Below are positions 1 to 7,621 of a stretch of DNA of 64,000 nt, piece after piece. Positions within the stretch are counted from its first letter, which is position 1. Each line of letters opens with the position of its first letter. Made by a program: the position numbers and the translations under genes. The stretch is from an uncultured Candidatus Saccharibacteria bacterium. GTDB taxonomy: Bacteria > Patescibacteria > Saccharimonadia > Saccharimonadales > UBA4665. Below the pieces are notes generated by a model that saw only the letters and a list, made by a program, of their open reading frames with translations, had not been told where the DNA came from and searched no databases. The DNA lies in contig CAMLQK010000002.1 of assembly GCA_946482285.1 (NCBI GenBank), positions 186,001 to 250,000 on the forward strand, given 5' to 3'.

Positions 1-477
1 CTCAGGCGAACGGTGACCGCTCTCGAAGAAATCGAATGCGCTGGCACACTCCGGGATGTCGACGTTTGCGATGGTCGACAGAGCGGAAGCCATAGCGTTG
101 GCCGTGCTCCAGCAGTGGAAATCACCCAGCGCGAGAAAGTCGCGGGACAGAATGTGCACTTCTGCACCGTGATCCTGTACGTGGACCGCTTCGACACGTC
201 CCTCGTGCCCATGAAGGAAGAGCACTGAGACGCCAGCGTCCACCCACGCGGCATGTTCGTTGATGCCACAGAGCGAGTACAGCGGACTGTCAACGCACGT
301 CACGAGCACCGACCGTCCTTCGAGATAGCTGGCCAGGGCCGCGACATTCTGTGCCGCCCAGAACTGTTTGAGCTCACCATCCAGGTGGGCCACGAGCTTG
401 ATTCCGCGCGACAGTGTTACGAGCGTCCTGCCGGCGCTGGACTGTTCGATTGAGCTGGTAACGAGCGCGGTAGCCAC
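1..477 (-). CDS. Partial GC-rich orphan gene (3' end outside the window)
   Basis: The open frame runs from a GTG at 475-477 to the left edge, giving 159 codons without a stop. The start is chosen because a good Shine-Dalgarno site (GGAAGGAG) lies a few bases upstream, just before 480-490. The protein begins MATALVTSSIEQSSAGRTLV and looks soluble, with no signal peptide or membrane segment seen. I do not recognise the family. Codons mostly end in C or G, unlike der next door. The leader (about 478-525) holds a small hairpin, GTCGC/GCGAC, and a GCAGAC motif. It belongs with the other GC-rich, leader-bearing genes of this window. The function is unknown. Confidence 0.7.
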   Translation of the reverse strand, partial: MATALVTSSIEQSSAGRTLVTLSRGIKLVAHLDGELKQFWAAQNVAALASYLEGRSVLVTCVDSPLYSLCGINEHAAWVDAGVSVLFLHGHEGRVEAVHVQDHGAEVHILSRDFLALGDFHCWSTANAMASALSTIANVDIPECASAFDFFESGHRSPE

Positions 478-531
478 AATGGGCTCCTTCCGCTAGTCTG
501 CGTCGCCGGGTGCGACAAAGAGGCAAATAAT

Positions 532-560
532 AAAATATCATCGAAAACTGATTTCGTCAA
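532..560 (-). promoter_or_regulatory. Sigma70-type promoter for the GC-rich gene at 1-477
   Basis: On the minus strand TTGACG (555-560) is followed after 17 bases by TATTTT (532-537). A transcript would start near 525, giving a leader of about 48 nt that contains the GTCGC/GCGAC hairpin. It is divergent from the der -10 box at 576-581. Confidence 0.5.
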
Positions 561-575
561 TATAGCCACATCTGT

Positions 576-581
576 TATAAT
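576..581 (+). promoter_or_regulatory. -10 box of der, close to the ATG
   Basis: TATAAT ends 8 bases before the der ATG, so transcription should start within one or two bases of the start codon. No Shine-Dalgarno site can fit. It is one of many such near-leaderless arrangements in this window. Confidence 0.6.
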
Positions 582-589
582 AGGTTTAA

Positions 590-1957
590 ATGAGTACAAA
601 AAAATTACCTATCGTAGCAATTGTCGGGCGCGCCAATGTTGGCAAGTCCAGCCTTTTTAACGCTATTTTGCAGCGTCGCGAAGCAATCGTAGCCCGCGAA
701 GCTGGCACAACCCGCGACAGCTTGATCGAAAAAGCCCACTGGAACAGCCAGGATTTCTGGTTGGTCGACACAGCCGGCATGAAAGATGCCGAAGATGAAT
801 TTGAGTTTACTATCCAGGAGCAAATCCTGCAGGCCACCGATAGCGCTGATGTCATCTGGGTTGTGGTAGAAGCTAATGTCCAGATAACTGAAGAGGACCG
901 CCGGGTCGCCAAAATGGCGCTCAAAAGCCGCAAGCCGGTCTTTTTGGTCGTCAACAAAGTAGACAAGGCCCGCAAAGCAGACCTCAGCGGCTTCCAACGC
1001 CTTGGCATCAAGCCTATTTTATATACCGCCGCCCATCAGGGTGAAGGGGTGGGGGATTTGCTCGATACGCTTGTTGAGTACATCCCTAAAGCCACTCTCA
1101 AGGAAGACGATAATAGGTTACGCATCGCACTCCTAGGCCGCCCGAATGTTGGCAAGTCGCAGCTATTCAATACGCTGGCTAAAAAACAGCAGGCAATTGT
1201 AGCCGACCGCGCAGGCACAACCCGAGACATCAACCGCACAGTCGTCAAGTTCGAAGGCCGTGAAATCGAAATAATGGATACTGCCGGTATCCGCCGTTCA
1301 GGCAAAATCGGCACCGGTATCGAGCATTTTAGCGTTATCCGGTCACTAGCCGCCATCGAACAGGCCGACATCTGTCTGTTGCTTATGGATGCAAATGAAC
1401 TTAACGTGCAGCTCGATCAAAAAATCGCGGGCATGATCAAAGAGGCAGGCAAGGGACTCATCCTGGTTGTCAGCAAATGGGATATAGCCGAAGATAAAGA
1501 TGCCTACACCCGCGACACCATCGCCCCGCAAATTGCCTACACATACGATTTCGTGCCATGGGCGCCGCTCATCTTCACCAGCTCTGTAACAGGCCAAAAT
1601 GTAGCCAAGATATTTGAACTCGCATTGGAAATTGACAAGCGTCGCGGCAAGCGTATAGCGACTGCCGAACTGAATCGCTGGCTACGCGAAATGGTAGACA
1701 AACACCCGCCAGCCGGCCTCAAGAACCGTGCGCCAAAGCTCAACTACATGGTTCAGGAAGACGATAACCCAATCCCAGCTTTCAAGGTATTCGGGTCACA
1801 CACCAAATTCCTCCACTGGAGCTACAAACGCTACCTTGAACGCAACTTACGTGAACGTTACGACTATGAAGGCACCCCTGTGCAGTTGTGGTTTATCGAA
1901 AAGCACGAAACCCACAAGCACGGCAACAGCCCAACCAAAGAAGTCCGCAAGAAGTAA
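590..1957 (+). CDS. der: Ribosome biogenesis GTPase Der (EngA)
   Basis: This 455-residue double-GTPase assembles the 50S ribosomal subunit. Two G domains in tandem are visible. The first has P-loop GRANVGKS near residue 13 and NKVD near 122. The second has GRPNVGKS near residue 183 and SKWD near 298. A C-terminal KH-like domain of about 100 residues follows. The length matches bacterial Der. The start is fixed by the conserved N-terminus (PIVAIVGRANVGKS) and by a TATAAT box only 8 bases upstream, suggesting a leaderless mRNA. It stands alone, between a divergent GC-rich gene and a convergent Nudix-like gene. Confidence 0.97.
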   Translation: MSTKKLPIVAIVGRANVGKSSLFNAILQRREAIVAREAGTTRDSLIEKAHWNSQDFWLVDTAGMKDAEDEFEFTIQEQILQATDSADVIWVVVEANVQITEEDRRVAKMALKSRKPVFLVVNKVDKARKADLSGFQRLGIKPILYTAAHQGEGVGDLLDTLVEYIPKATLKEDDNRLRIALLGRPNVGKSQLFNTLAKKQQAIVADRAGTTRDINRTVVKFEGREIEIMDTAGIRRSGKIGTGIEHFSVIRSLAAIEQADICLLLMDANELNVQLDQKIAGMIKEAGKGLILVVSKWDIAEDKDAYTRDTIAPQIAYTYDFVPWAPLIFTSSVTGQNVAKIFELALEIDKRRGKRIATAELNRWLREMVDKHPPAGLKNRAPKLNYMVQEDDNPIPAFKVFGSHTKFLHWSYKRYLERNLRERYDYEGTPVQLWFIEKHETHKHGNSPTKEVRKK

Positions 1958-1968
1958 TATAAGGTGCT

Positions 1969-2565
1969 CTATACTTCTTTCCAGATAAAGTATGTCGCCT
2001 TGTCCGGCTGGACCTCGGAATAGCCGTCCGAATCCCATTCAGATTCACCAAACTCAGCATTAAAAACATGAGTCATATAAATGCCCGGTAAATTAGGGTA
2101 GCTATGCGATGAAGGGCGACGCAATATCTGAGCCCCAGCACCGGTCAGCTCACCCGTAAACACCACACCCAACTCTTCTGCAAGGCCCCGGCGTGCAGAA
2201 GCAACAGGATCTTCGTCCCCTTTAATCTTCTCGCTCACACCCTGGATACCCCGGTGCCTCTCACTGCCATCTGGGAATACCTGCCGGTCTTCAACTAATT
2301 GGTACTGGCAGTTGCCAATACGGGCAGTAACCAAGACGTTAACCACGGAAACAAGCCGGCCGACCGTTTGGCCAAGCCGAACCAAGCGCGACTCACCGGC
2401 GTCAATTTCGTCATACAGCCTATCTATGCTTTTATAAGGCGACTGCCCCCATAGCCCGGTATCAATTTTGGCATCACGTAATAGTTGCTCGAGACTATCA
2501 ACAGAAGGCACCGCCAGCTGGTCAAGGTAGCTAGCGAACTGCTCGAGCCGTTCATGTTCATTCAT
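1969..2565 (-). CDS. Nudix-like protein with a degenerate Nudix box
   Basis: A 198-residue protein. Residues about 115-135 resemble a Nudix box (GDEDPVASARRGLAEELG). The RE of the consensus REUxEExGU is RG here, and the leading glycine is shifted or missing, while the EE pair is kept. Nudix proteins hydrolyse nucleoside diphosphate-linked compounds. Loss of a metal-binding glutamate could mean altered or lost catalysis. The first 60 residues are an acidic helical region. The ATG at 2563-2565 lies 6 bases after a minus-strand TATACT (2572-2577), so the mRNA is probably leaderless. It is divergent from pth, with only 67 bp between the two starts. Confidence 0.6.
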   Translation of the reverse strand: MNEHERLEQFASYLDQLAVPSVDSLEQLLRDAKIDTGLWGQSPYKSIDRLYDEIDAGESRLVRLGQTVGRLVSVVNVLVTARIGNCQYQLVEDRQVFPDGSERHRGIQGVSEKIKGDEDPVASARRGLAEELGVVFTGELTGAGAQILRRPSSHSYPNLPGIYMTHVFNAEFGESEWDSDGYSEVQPDKATYFIWKEV

Positions 2566-2571
2566 GCGGTA

Positions 2572-2577
2572 AGTATA
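2572..2577 (-). promoter_or_regulatory. -10 box of the Nudix-like gene
   Basis: TATACT on the minus strand is separated by 6 bases from the ATG at 2565, placing the transcription start on or next to the start codon. Confidence 0.5.
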
Positions 2578-2620
2578 TCACGCCCACAGCAGCGCTGTTT
2601 GGCCAGAAGCCTACTTGCTG

Positions 2621-2626
2621 TAAGAT
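2621..2626 (+). promoter_or_regulatory. -10 box of pth
   Basis: TAAGAT is followed by 6 bases and then the pth ATG at 2633. The intervening AAAGG is too close to the ATG to act as a normal Shine-Dalgarno site. Confidence 0.45.
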
Positions 2627-2632
2627 AAAGGC

Positions 2633-3271
2633 ATGGCATTATTCCAAAAACGACCGCAAGCAAGTGACAGCATCCAATATTACACATTAGGGCAGAATAA
2701 AAACGCACTCATTGTGGGCTTAGGCAACATAGGCAAACAATACGAGGGCACCCGGCACAATATTGGCTTCGACGCCGTTGACCATTTCGCCAAAGCCAAC
2801 AATTTTCCTGATTGGATCGAGAAAAAAGACCTTAAGTGCCATTTCACTATGCAAACTATTGCAGATACGCGGGTTATTGTCATCAAGCCAACGACCTACA
2901 TGAACCTCAGCGGCGAATCAGTACAGGCTACAGCCCATTTTTACAAAATTCCAGCTGAACAAATCGTAGTAGTACACGACGAACTTGACATCAACTTTGG
3001 ACAGATCCGCACCCGCATAGGCGGCTCGGCGGCAGGTAATAACGGCGTCAAATCAGTGTCACAACACATGGGAGAACAGTATGGCCGCGTGCGGATTGGC
3101 ATTGGCCCAAAAACGCCGGCGCAAATCGACAGCGCCGACTTTGTTCTGCAAAAATTTCCTGCAGAACAGCAAGCCCAGCTAGGCAACCTATACAAAGAGG
3201 CAAGTGCAATTCTCAGTGAGTACGTATACGGTGGCCAGCTGCTATCCGAAACACGTACTTTTATCGTCTAA
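2633..3271 (+). CDS. pth: Peptidyl-tRNA hydrolase
   Basis: A 212-residue enzyme that cleaves peptidyl-tRNAs released from stalled ribosomes. Family motifs are clear: LIVGLGNIGKQYEGTRHNIGF, with the catalytic histidine at residue 42, then KPTTYMNLSG, VHDELD near residue 115, and the glycine-rich GGSAAGNNGVKS. About 24 residues precede the usual N-terminus (MALFQKRPQAS...), longer than the typical enzyme. The ATG lies 6 bases after a -10-like TAAGAT, so this extended start fits a leaderless message. Its stop codon abuts the stop of the convergent gene at 3272 with no base between. Confidence 0.95.
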   Translation: MALFQKRPQASDSIQYYTLGQNKNALIVGLGNIGKQYEGTRHNIGFDAVDHFAKANNFPDWIEKKDLKCHFTMQTIADTRVIVIKPTTYMNLSGESVQATAHFYKIPAEQIVVVHDELDINFGQIRTRIGGSAAGNNGVKSVSQHMGEQYGRVRIGIGPKTPAQIDSADFVLQKFPAEQQAQLGNLYKEASAILSEYVYGGQLLSETRTFIV

Positions 3272-4147
3272 CTACAAACCTCGCAACGAAAAAGCACCGG
3301 TTTGCATAGCCATGACCTCATCATACTCACCACGTTGGACTAGCATCGACTCAAAATCATTGTTGTCAGGGTCTTTAGCGGCAAAAGGCACCAGCTGTTT
3401 TTCGGGGATACCCGATTTAGCAAACTTACGAAATATATCAAAATCCTTGAAAGGCACCGCCAGCGCCACGCCGGTTGTATCAATATCGTAGCCCTGGTTC
3501 ATTTGCAGCTCATGCAGCTCCTGTAGCCGTTGGCCCACCGTGGCTACGGTATACCACTGTTGCAAATTCCGGGCAGTAATGTCCAATAGATGTCGTTGGC
3601 CGCCCTTATCTTCCGGATCCATACTCCACATATGCGCGACCCCGCGAACAGCCTGGATGGCACGTTCAGATGCACCAATCTGCCCGTACGCACCCGATTC
3701 AACACCAGCATAAAAAGGTACGAGCATGCCAGCAGAAGTAGCCTCATGAAAACGCTGGTGATACCCATTTTCGTAATCTTTTACCGCAGACGCTTCAAGC
3801 GCAGACCGGCTCAATTGCAGCTCTTGGGTATTACTACTGCCTGGCATTGTATGGCCAATAGCCTGGATGCCTTCGTTAGCTATAAGGTCTTCAAAGATAC
3901 CAGGCTCTGCGCCTAAGTCAGTCCTGTACAGCTGGTCTTTAACCACCAATAGCCCAAGGGTCACGCTACTGCCCATAGCACGGATATAGTCCATGCCATC
4001 GGTTAAGCGTGCATCAAGTAAGTACTCCGGGGGTTGGTCGGGGTCTATGGGTTTGACATCCGGATCAAGCGGGTTATGCAACTGCAAATTGCCATCCGGG
4101 CGGTCACTAAACCATTGTTCTGCAGGGGGTAAATTATATACGTTCAT
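3272..4147 (-). CDS. Orphan protein, 291 residues
   Basis: I do not recognise the family. The protein starts MNVYNLPPAEQWFSDRPDGN. No signal peptide, membrane segment or catalytic motif is evident. The middle is rich in small and polar residues. An upstream in-frame ATG at 4195 would add 16 residues. I prefer 4147 because a weak AGAGAAG lies about 8 bases before it. It is convergent with pth and lies downstream of the GC-rich lipoprotein unit at 4307-5110. Base composition matches the native genes rather than the GC-rich set. Confidence 0.75.
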   Translation of the reverse strand: MNVYNLPPAEQWFSDRPDGNLQLHNPLDPDVKPIDPDQPPEYLLDARLTDGMDYIRAMGSSVTLGLLVVKDQLYRTDLGAEPGIFEDLIANEGIQAIGHTMPGSSNTQELQLSRSALEASAVKDYENGYHQRFHEATSAGMLVPFYAGVESGAYGQIGASERAIQAVRGVAHMWSMDPEDKGGQRHLLDITARNLQQWYTVATVGQRLQELHELQMNQGYDIDTTGVALAVPFKDFDIFRKFAKSGIPEKQLVPFAAKDPDNNDFESMLVQRGEYDEVMAMQTGAFSLRGL

Positions 4148-4232
4148 TGTATTACTTCTCTTGGTGGGTGGGGTAGGGGACATTGAGGAAATCAATGCGT
4201 GCTGGCGGTGGCCATCACAATCCCACTACCCC

Positions 4233-4275
4233 TAAGCACTGTGCTCGCCTTTGTAGGGCGAAAACTCAAGTGCTT
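4233..4275. repeat. Nested hairpin beyond the lipoprotein gene at 4307
   Basis: An outer stem AAGCACT/AGTGCTT encloses an inner stem of about six pairs (TCGCC.. / ..GGGCGA) with a short loop. It lies in the 3' region of the minus-strand gene ending at 4307. There is no T-run, so it is not a classical terminator. mRNA stabilisation is one possibility. Confidence 0.5.
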
Positions 4276-4276
4276 A

Positions 4277-4290
4277 CTTCCACCAGACGC
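4277..4290. repeat. 3' arm of the inverted repeat flanking the lipoprotein gene at 4307-5110
   Basis: CTTCCACCAGACGC here is the reverse complement of GCGTCTGTGGTGGAAG at 5130-5145, apart from a two-base bulge (8 + 6 paired bases). One arm lies just after the stop codon and the other in the 5' leader, so they could pair in the mRNA. Confidence 0.6.
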
Positions 4291-4306
4291 GAGCCACGAA
4301 GCGGCG

Positions 4307-5110
4307 TCAGTTGTTGGTCAGAACCTCCGGGTTCATTTCGACGGTGCGCGTCACGTAGTGCAACACCTTCTGGATCTGCGGCAGCGAGACGTTGGTACCG
4401 GACACGACCATCAGGGTGCTGATGTTGACCTCCTTGGGAGCCTCGTAGCTGTAGAAAAAGTCGGCAGCAATGTGCGATGCGCAGACGCTGGTCACACAGG
4501 TGCCATCGTTGTAGCCATCGAAGAACCGCAGTGTAGCAAACTCAGCGCCCAGCGCTTCGTCGTCTCCGTTGGGACGGAGGCTGAGCTTCTGGTGCTCCTG
4601 CTTGTACTCGCCAACTGTGCCGGCCATTGCGTTGTAGTCCCTCAGGCTGACCTTCTTGAGCTCCTTGTAAGGGTGCTCGAAAGTGCAGACTGCGGTGCCA
4701 CACAACGACTGGAAGCCGAAACGCGTGGACACGCTGATGACGTTACCGTCCTTGTTGGTGTACACGCATTCGCGCGGGTCGTACGTCATGTCGGTGGCCA
4801 AGGCATAGCTGCCGAGGTCCTCCATGCGGCCCTCGCCATACGAAGCGTTGTCGCCCAGCAGCTTGTTCAGCTCCTTGGCAGACATGGCATCGCAGGGCTT
4901 GGTCGGGTTGGCGACGTAGGCCTTGCGGGCCGGGGTGCTGGCGTCCTTGGAGGCGCTGATGGTAGGCGGGGTGCCGGAAACAGAAACGTTTGCACTTGCA
5001 CTGGCGCCAGTGGTGGCTTCAGTGTCGGCGCTTCCGGTACAGCCAGTGAGCAGGAGGCCCAGGCTGGCAGCAACGGCAGCGAACGTGGCAAGGCGGGTAC
5101 GAACCTTCAT
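4307..5110 (-). CDS. Actinobacteria-like secreted lipoprotein
   Basis: A 267-residue lipoprotein. MKVRTR, a hydrophobic stretch and the lipobox LLTGC (cysteine near residue 24) form a class II signal peptide. A Ser/Thr/Ala-rich linker follows. The mature part has KPCDAMSAKELNKLLG, then a cysteine pair (ECVY...LCGTAVC), a layout like actinobacterial DUF3558 lipoproteins (inference from pattern only). The start at 5110 has Shine-Dalgarno AAGGAG 8 bases upstream. The promoter TTGAAT-17-TATAAT sits at 5217-5245, giving a leader of about 100 nt. Codons favour C or G in third position, unlike adjacent genes. It probably faces outward and may contact a host cell. It is tandem with the related gene at 5400-6077. 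Confidence 0.8.
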   Translation of the reverse strand: MKVRTRLATFAAVAASLGLLLTGCTGSADTEATTGASASANVSVSGTPPTISASKDASTPARKAYVANPTKPCDAMSAKELNKLLGDNASYGEGRMEDLGSYALATDMTYDPRECVYTNKDGNVISVSTRFGFQSLCGTAVCTFEHPYKELKKVSLRDYNAMAGTVGEYKQEHQKLSLRPNGDDEALGAEFATLRFFDGYNDGTCVTSVCASHIAADFFYSYEAPKEVNISTLMVVSGTNVSLPQIQKVLHYVTRTVEMNPEVLTNN

Positions 5111-5129
5111 GGTGATCGCTCCTTCAGGG

Positions 5130-5145
5130 GCGTCTGTGGTGGAAG
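5130..5145. repeat. 5' arm of the inverted repeat of the 4307-5110 unit
   Basis: It lies in the leader about 20 bases before the start codon, immediately upstream of the Shine-Dalgarno site, and pairs with 4277-4290 across the whole gene. Confidence 0.6.
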
Positions 5146-5216
5146 GGCAATGCCATGCCGTGAGGCACGTCGCTATCTTAACGCGAAAGATGCCAGATGC
5201 ATCTGCATTAATTAAT

Positions 5217-5245
5217 ATTATATCATAATTATAATAATTATTCAA
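5217..5245 (-). promoter_or_regulatory. Promoter of the 4307-5110 lipoprotein
   Basis: On the minus strand TTGAAT (5240-5245), a 17-base spacer and TATAAT (5217-5222) form a near-consensus sigma70 promoter. A palindrome CAGATGCATCTG follows in the leader near 5195-5206. Confidence 0.65.
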
Positions 5246-5270
5246 CTAAAAAAGCCCCTATACGGGGGCT
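5246..5270 (-). terminator. Intrinsic terminator after the 5400-6077 gene
   Basis: On the minus strand an AGCCCC/GGGGCT stem is followed by a run of seven T. It ends the transcript of the second lipoprotein before the promoter of the first. Confidence 0.75.
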
Positions 5271-5291
5271 TAAAAAACTTAGTGGTGGGTC

Positions 5292-5349
5292 GAAGGCGGA
5301 CAGTATCGAGAATTGTGCGAGCAAATGCTCACTCGATATGTCCGCCTTC
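5292..5349. repeat. Long cruciform hairpin in the 3' region of the 5400-6077 gene
   Basis: Arms 5292-5310 and 5332-5349 are complementary over 18 bases with one extra base in the left arm. A second hairpin, GAGCA/TGCTC (5319-5330), sits in the loop. With the terminator just downstream this makes an unusually strong 3' structure. Confidence 0.7.
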
Positions 5350-5386
5350 TGAGCAGCCAGTACGCTCACGCGGTACACAGCATGCT

Positions 5387-5397
5387 CACCCACACAG
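5387..5397. repeat. 3' arm of the inverted repeat of the 5400-6077 unit
   Basis: CACCCACACAG, three bases after the stop codon on the minus strand, is complementary to CTGTGCTGGGTG at 6091-6102 with one bulged base (11 pairs). Confidence 0.55.
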
Positions 5398-5399
5398 CA

Positions 5400-6077
5400 T
5401 CAGGAGATGGAGAGGTTGTAGACGTCCGTCCGCATCTCTTGGATCAGGGTGGCGAAGACGCCTCCACTGATCTTGGCTGACCGGTTGATGGTGACGAGCA
5501 CCGTGGCCTTGTAGCCGTCCCGGCGCAGCAGCTCGGCGTTGAAGATGGCGGCCTCGCGGACACCACGGTTGGTGAGCCAGAAGCCCGGGACCTTCTCTGA
5601 AGAGCGGGACACCGAGGGGCTTGGGGCTGAGGTGGCACTGCTGGTTGCGGACGCCGATGACTCCGTTGTCCCCGAGGGGTAGACGATGTCTTCGGTGTGC
5701 ACGACCATCGCATGCAGGTTGTAGCCGCCCTTGAGCTCCTCCACGAGCCTGTCGTAGACCGCGGTTGAGCCCTTGGCTTCGGCGAACGTCTCAACGGTGA
5801 TGGAGCCGTTGTCGAAGCGGCAGGCGCGGCGAGAGCCGACGTCACCAGGAAGGGTGATTTCGACGGTGCGCAGCACCTTGACGTTGAGCAGGCGGTTGAG
5901 GCCATACGTCCCATTGGGGAGGGGGTTGCCGAGCTCGCACGGGTCAACGTGGTTGGTGACAGCCGAGCCGCTGGGCAGGTCCTTGTCTGTAGATCCAGAC
6001 GTACAGCCAGTAGCCAGCAGTGCGCAGATGGCAGTGGCGGCAGTGGCGGCGGGAATGGTGACACGGCGGACAGCCAT
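5400..6077 (-). CDS. Second Actinobacteria-like secreted lipoprotein
   Basis: A 225-residue lipoprotein with signal MAVRRVTIPAATAATAICAL and lipobox LLATGC (cysteine near residue 25). The mature part opens with a short linker, then DPCELG...LNRLLN and a later cysteine followed by acidic and aromatic residues. That order echoes the neighbour at 4307-5110, so the two are probably distant paralogues of a DUF3558-like type (inference). A Ser/Thr/Pro-rich insert lies near residues 130-155. Shine-Dalgarno AAGGAG precedes the ATG at 6077. The promoter TTTACA-17-TATAAT is at 6168-6196, and its -35 lies inside the end of the upstream gene. The leader has two strong hairpins (AGCGC/GCGCT and CCGTCAT/ATGACGG). 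Codon use is GC-rich. Confidence 0.8.
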   Translation of the reverse strand: MAVRRVTIPAATAATAICALLATGCTSGSTDKDLPSGSAVTNHVDPCELGNPLPNGTYGLNRLLNVKVLRTVEITLPGDVGSRRACRFDNGSITVETFAEAKGSTAVYDRLVEELKGGYNLHAMVVHTEDIVYPSGTTESSASATSSATSAPSPSVSRSSEKVPGFWLTNRGVREAAIFNAELLRRDGYKATVLVTINRSAKISGGVFATLIQEMRTDVYNLSIS

Positions 6078-6090
6078 GGTCAGTCTCCTT

Positions 6091-6102
6091 CTGTGCTGGG
6101 TG
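6091..6102. repeat. 5' arm of the inverted repeat of the 5400-6077 unit
   Basis: It lies directly upstream of the Shine-Dalgarno site and pairs with 5387-5397, just beyond the stop codon of the same gene. Confidence 0.55.
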
Positions 6103-6167
6103 GGAACGAATGCCTGACCGTCATGATGACGGAAGGAAAAGCGCCGGATGCGCTACATTCAAACCAT

Positions 6168-6196
6168 ATTATACTACAAAATATTACTTTTGTAAA
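6168..6196 (-). promoter_or_regulatory. Promoter of the 5400-6077 lipoprotein
   Basis: On the minus strand TTTACA (6191-6196), a 17-base spacer and TATAAT (6168-6173). The -35 overlaps the last codons of the gene ending at 6184. Confidence 0.65.
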
Positions 6197-7533
6197 GTGC
6201 TGCCGTTTTTATCTTGTGGTACGCCAGCACCAATTATTGTCGCCATTCGGTCGAGGTGAGGGACTATTTCGGGAGTATGCCCATGCAAAAGCTGCGTAAT
6301 AGCTTCCCAGTTTTGGCGCAACCAGGCTACCCGGCTAGCCAGGCTATCCGTAGCGTTTATCTTTGCGGCTCTTGCTTCCGAGGCGGGCATTCCGACCCAT
6401 TCCGCCCAGTACGCATCCAAACATGATTTCTCTGCCTGGAGTTTGTGCCGCAGCGCCAAACGGCATTCCTCTATATTCGAGCCTTTTTCGGCGATACCAG
6501 CAACAGCATGCACTGACTCCACGAGCCAGCGCGCACTTGCCTTATCCATGCGTTCGCCAGCAAATACCGGGCTGCCCAGGCTGACCACCGCCGAGAATAG
6601 CGGCATATACCTGCTATTCCGCAGTTCTTTGCCCGTCATAGCATATGCAGAAAACAACTCAATACACTCCGCCTCCCTCGACTGTATCCTTTCACGCTGC
6701 TTGGCTTGCTCAAGTTGAACCCTGGCTGCACGCACTATAACAGCGGATTTACAGAGTGTTATCAAATCCTCAGACTGCTCCAGTGAGCGTTCTGCGCGCG
6801 TTTGCAGCTCTGGGTGCGAGTTTGTCTTAGCCACTTCGCGAATAGCCTGCGTCAACCGGTGGCTCCGCCGTTCCAATGGGATTGTGGTATCAAACATCTC
6901 CAGGCTAGCTCCCCTGAGCTTAAGCCCATCGACTGCCAGTTCAGGCTTACAGCGCACGTTCATATACGTATCCACCATAAGGCTAAAGGTGCGGGCTCGC
7001 AAAGCATTTTCATTCATAACTGCAAACAAACCGTCCAACGCCCATGTCAGGCTGCCCTGTTCGCGTACTGTGTCTTGTAGCATAGCAAATAATTCTTCAG
7101 TGTTTTGGGCTTTTACCTCACCCATAAGCGGCTGCAAACATACTTCACGCTCAGCCTGCGTAGTCACGACCAGCGAATTATGCAACATACCCGCCCGCCC
7201 GGCGAGCGCCCTGCAGGCGGCAATAGCCAGCAACGAACGCCGCAAGAAATCTGGATTTGCCTCTTCGTTAGCTGCAAGAAGGGTACTACCTTGGCAATAT
7301 GCGTTCATATTGCCCTCCTCATATAGCCGAGGCAAAGTGTCCAATATTCCTACCTGACGGTAAAGAACTGTCAGTCCCGCTCTGTTATCACTGCATAGGC
7401 TGTCTTGACCTGAAGGCTTATCTTTTTCCCACATCCCGCCAATTATCAATCGGCCAATAGCCATTTCCTCGTCTGTATGCAGGATTTGCCAACTTTCCAC
7501 TGGCTGTAGATTTTCGCTATTCAATTCCGTCAT
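6184..7533 (-). CDS. Orphan protein, 449 residues
   Basis: I do not recognise the family. The protein is largely helical and soluble, starts MTELNSENLQPVESWQILHT, and has no signal peptide or membrane span. The start at 7533 follows AGGGGT about 8 bases upstream. A TATTAT box about 33 bases before the ATG implies a short conventional leader. Composition matches the native genes. The promoter of the lipoprotein gene at 5400-6077 begins inside its 3' end. Confidence 0.8.
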   Translation of the reverse strand: MTELNSENLQPVESWQILHTDEEMAIGRLIIGGMWEKDKPSGQDSLCSDNRAGLTVLYRQVGILDTLPRLYEEGNMNAYCQGSTLLAANEEANPDFLRRSLLAIAACRALAGRAGMLHNSLVVTTQAEREVCLQPLMGEVKAQNTEELFAMLQDTVREQGSLTWALDGLFAVMNENALRARTFSLMVDTYMNVRCKPELAVDGLKLRGASLEMFDTTIPLERRSHRLTQAIREVAKTNSHPELQTRAERSLEQSEDLITLCKSAVIVRAARVQLEQAKQRERIQSREAECIELFSAYAMTGKELRNSRYMPLFSAVVSLGSPVFAGERMDKASARWLVESVHAVAGIAEKGSNIEECRLALRHKLQAEKSCLDAYWAEWVGMPASEARAAKINATDSLASRVAWLRQNWEAITQLLHGHTPEIVPHLDRMATIIGAGVPQDKNGSTLQK

Positions 7534-7580
7534 TAAGATTACCCCTGTTTGTCCCCGTATAATAGCAAAATCTTGGCAAA

Positions 7581-7621
7581 CTAAAAGGCCTACGAGAGGG
7601 GGTGGGCACCGCTCGTAGGCC
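7581..7621 (-). terminator. Terminator of the structured RNA
   Basis: A perfect 10-bp stem GGCCTACGAG/CTCGTAGGCC is followed by TTTT on the minus strand. It closes the non-coding transcript that starts near 7963. Confidence 0.8.

Noticed and set aside
4199..5215. A 338-codon plus-strand open frame
   Set aside because: It is antisense to the GC-rich lipoprotein gene, has low-complexity composition and no start signals. Long antisense frames are expected opposite GC-rich genes.
5292..5349. Integron attC site
   Set aside because: The nested stem looks similar in outline, but the conserved core site sequences and an integrase gene are lacking.
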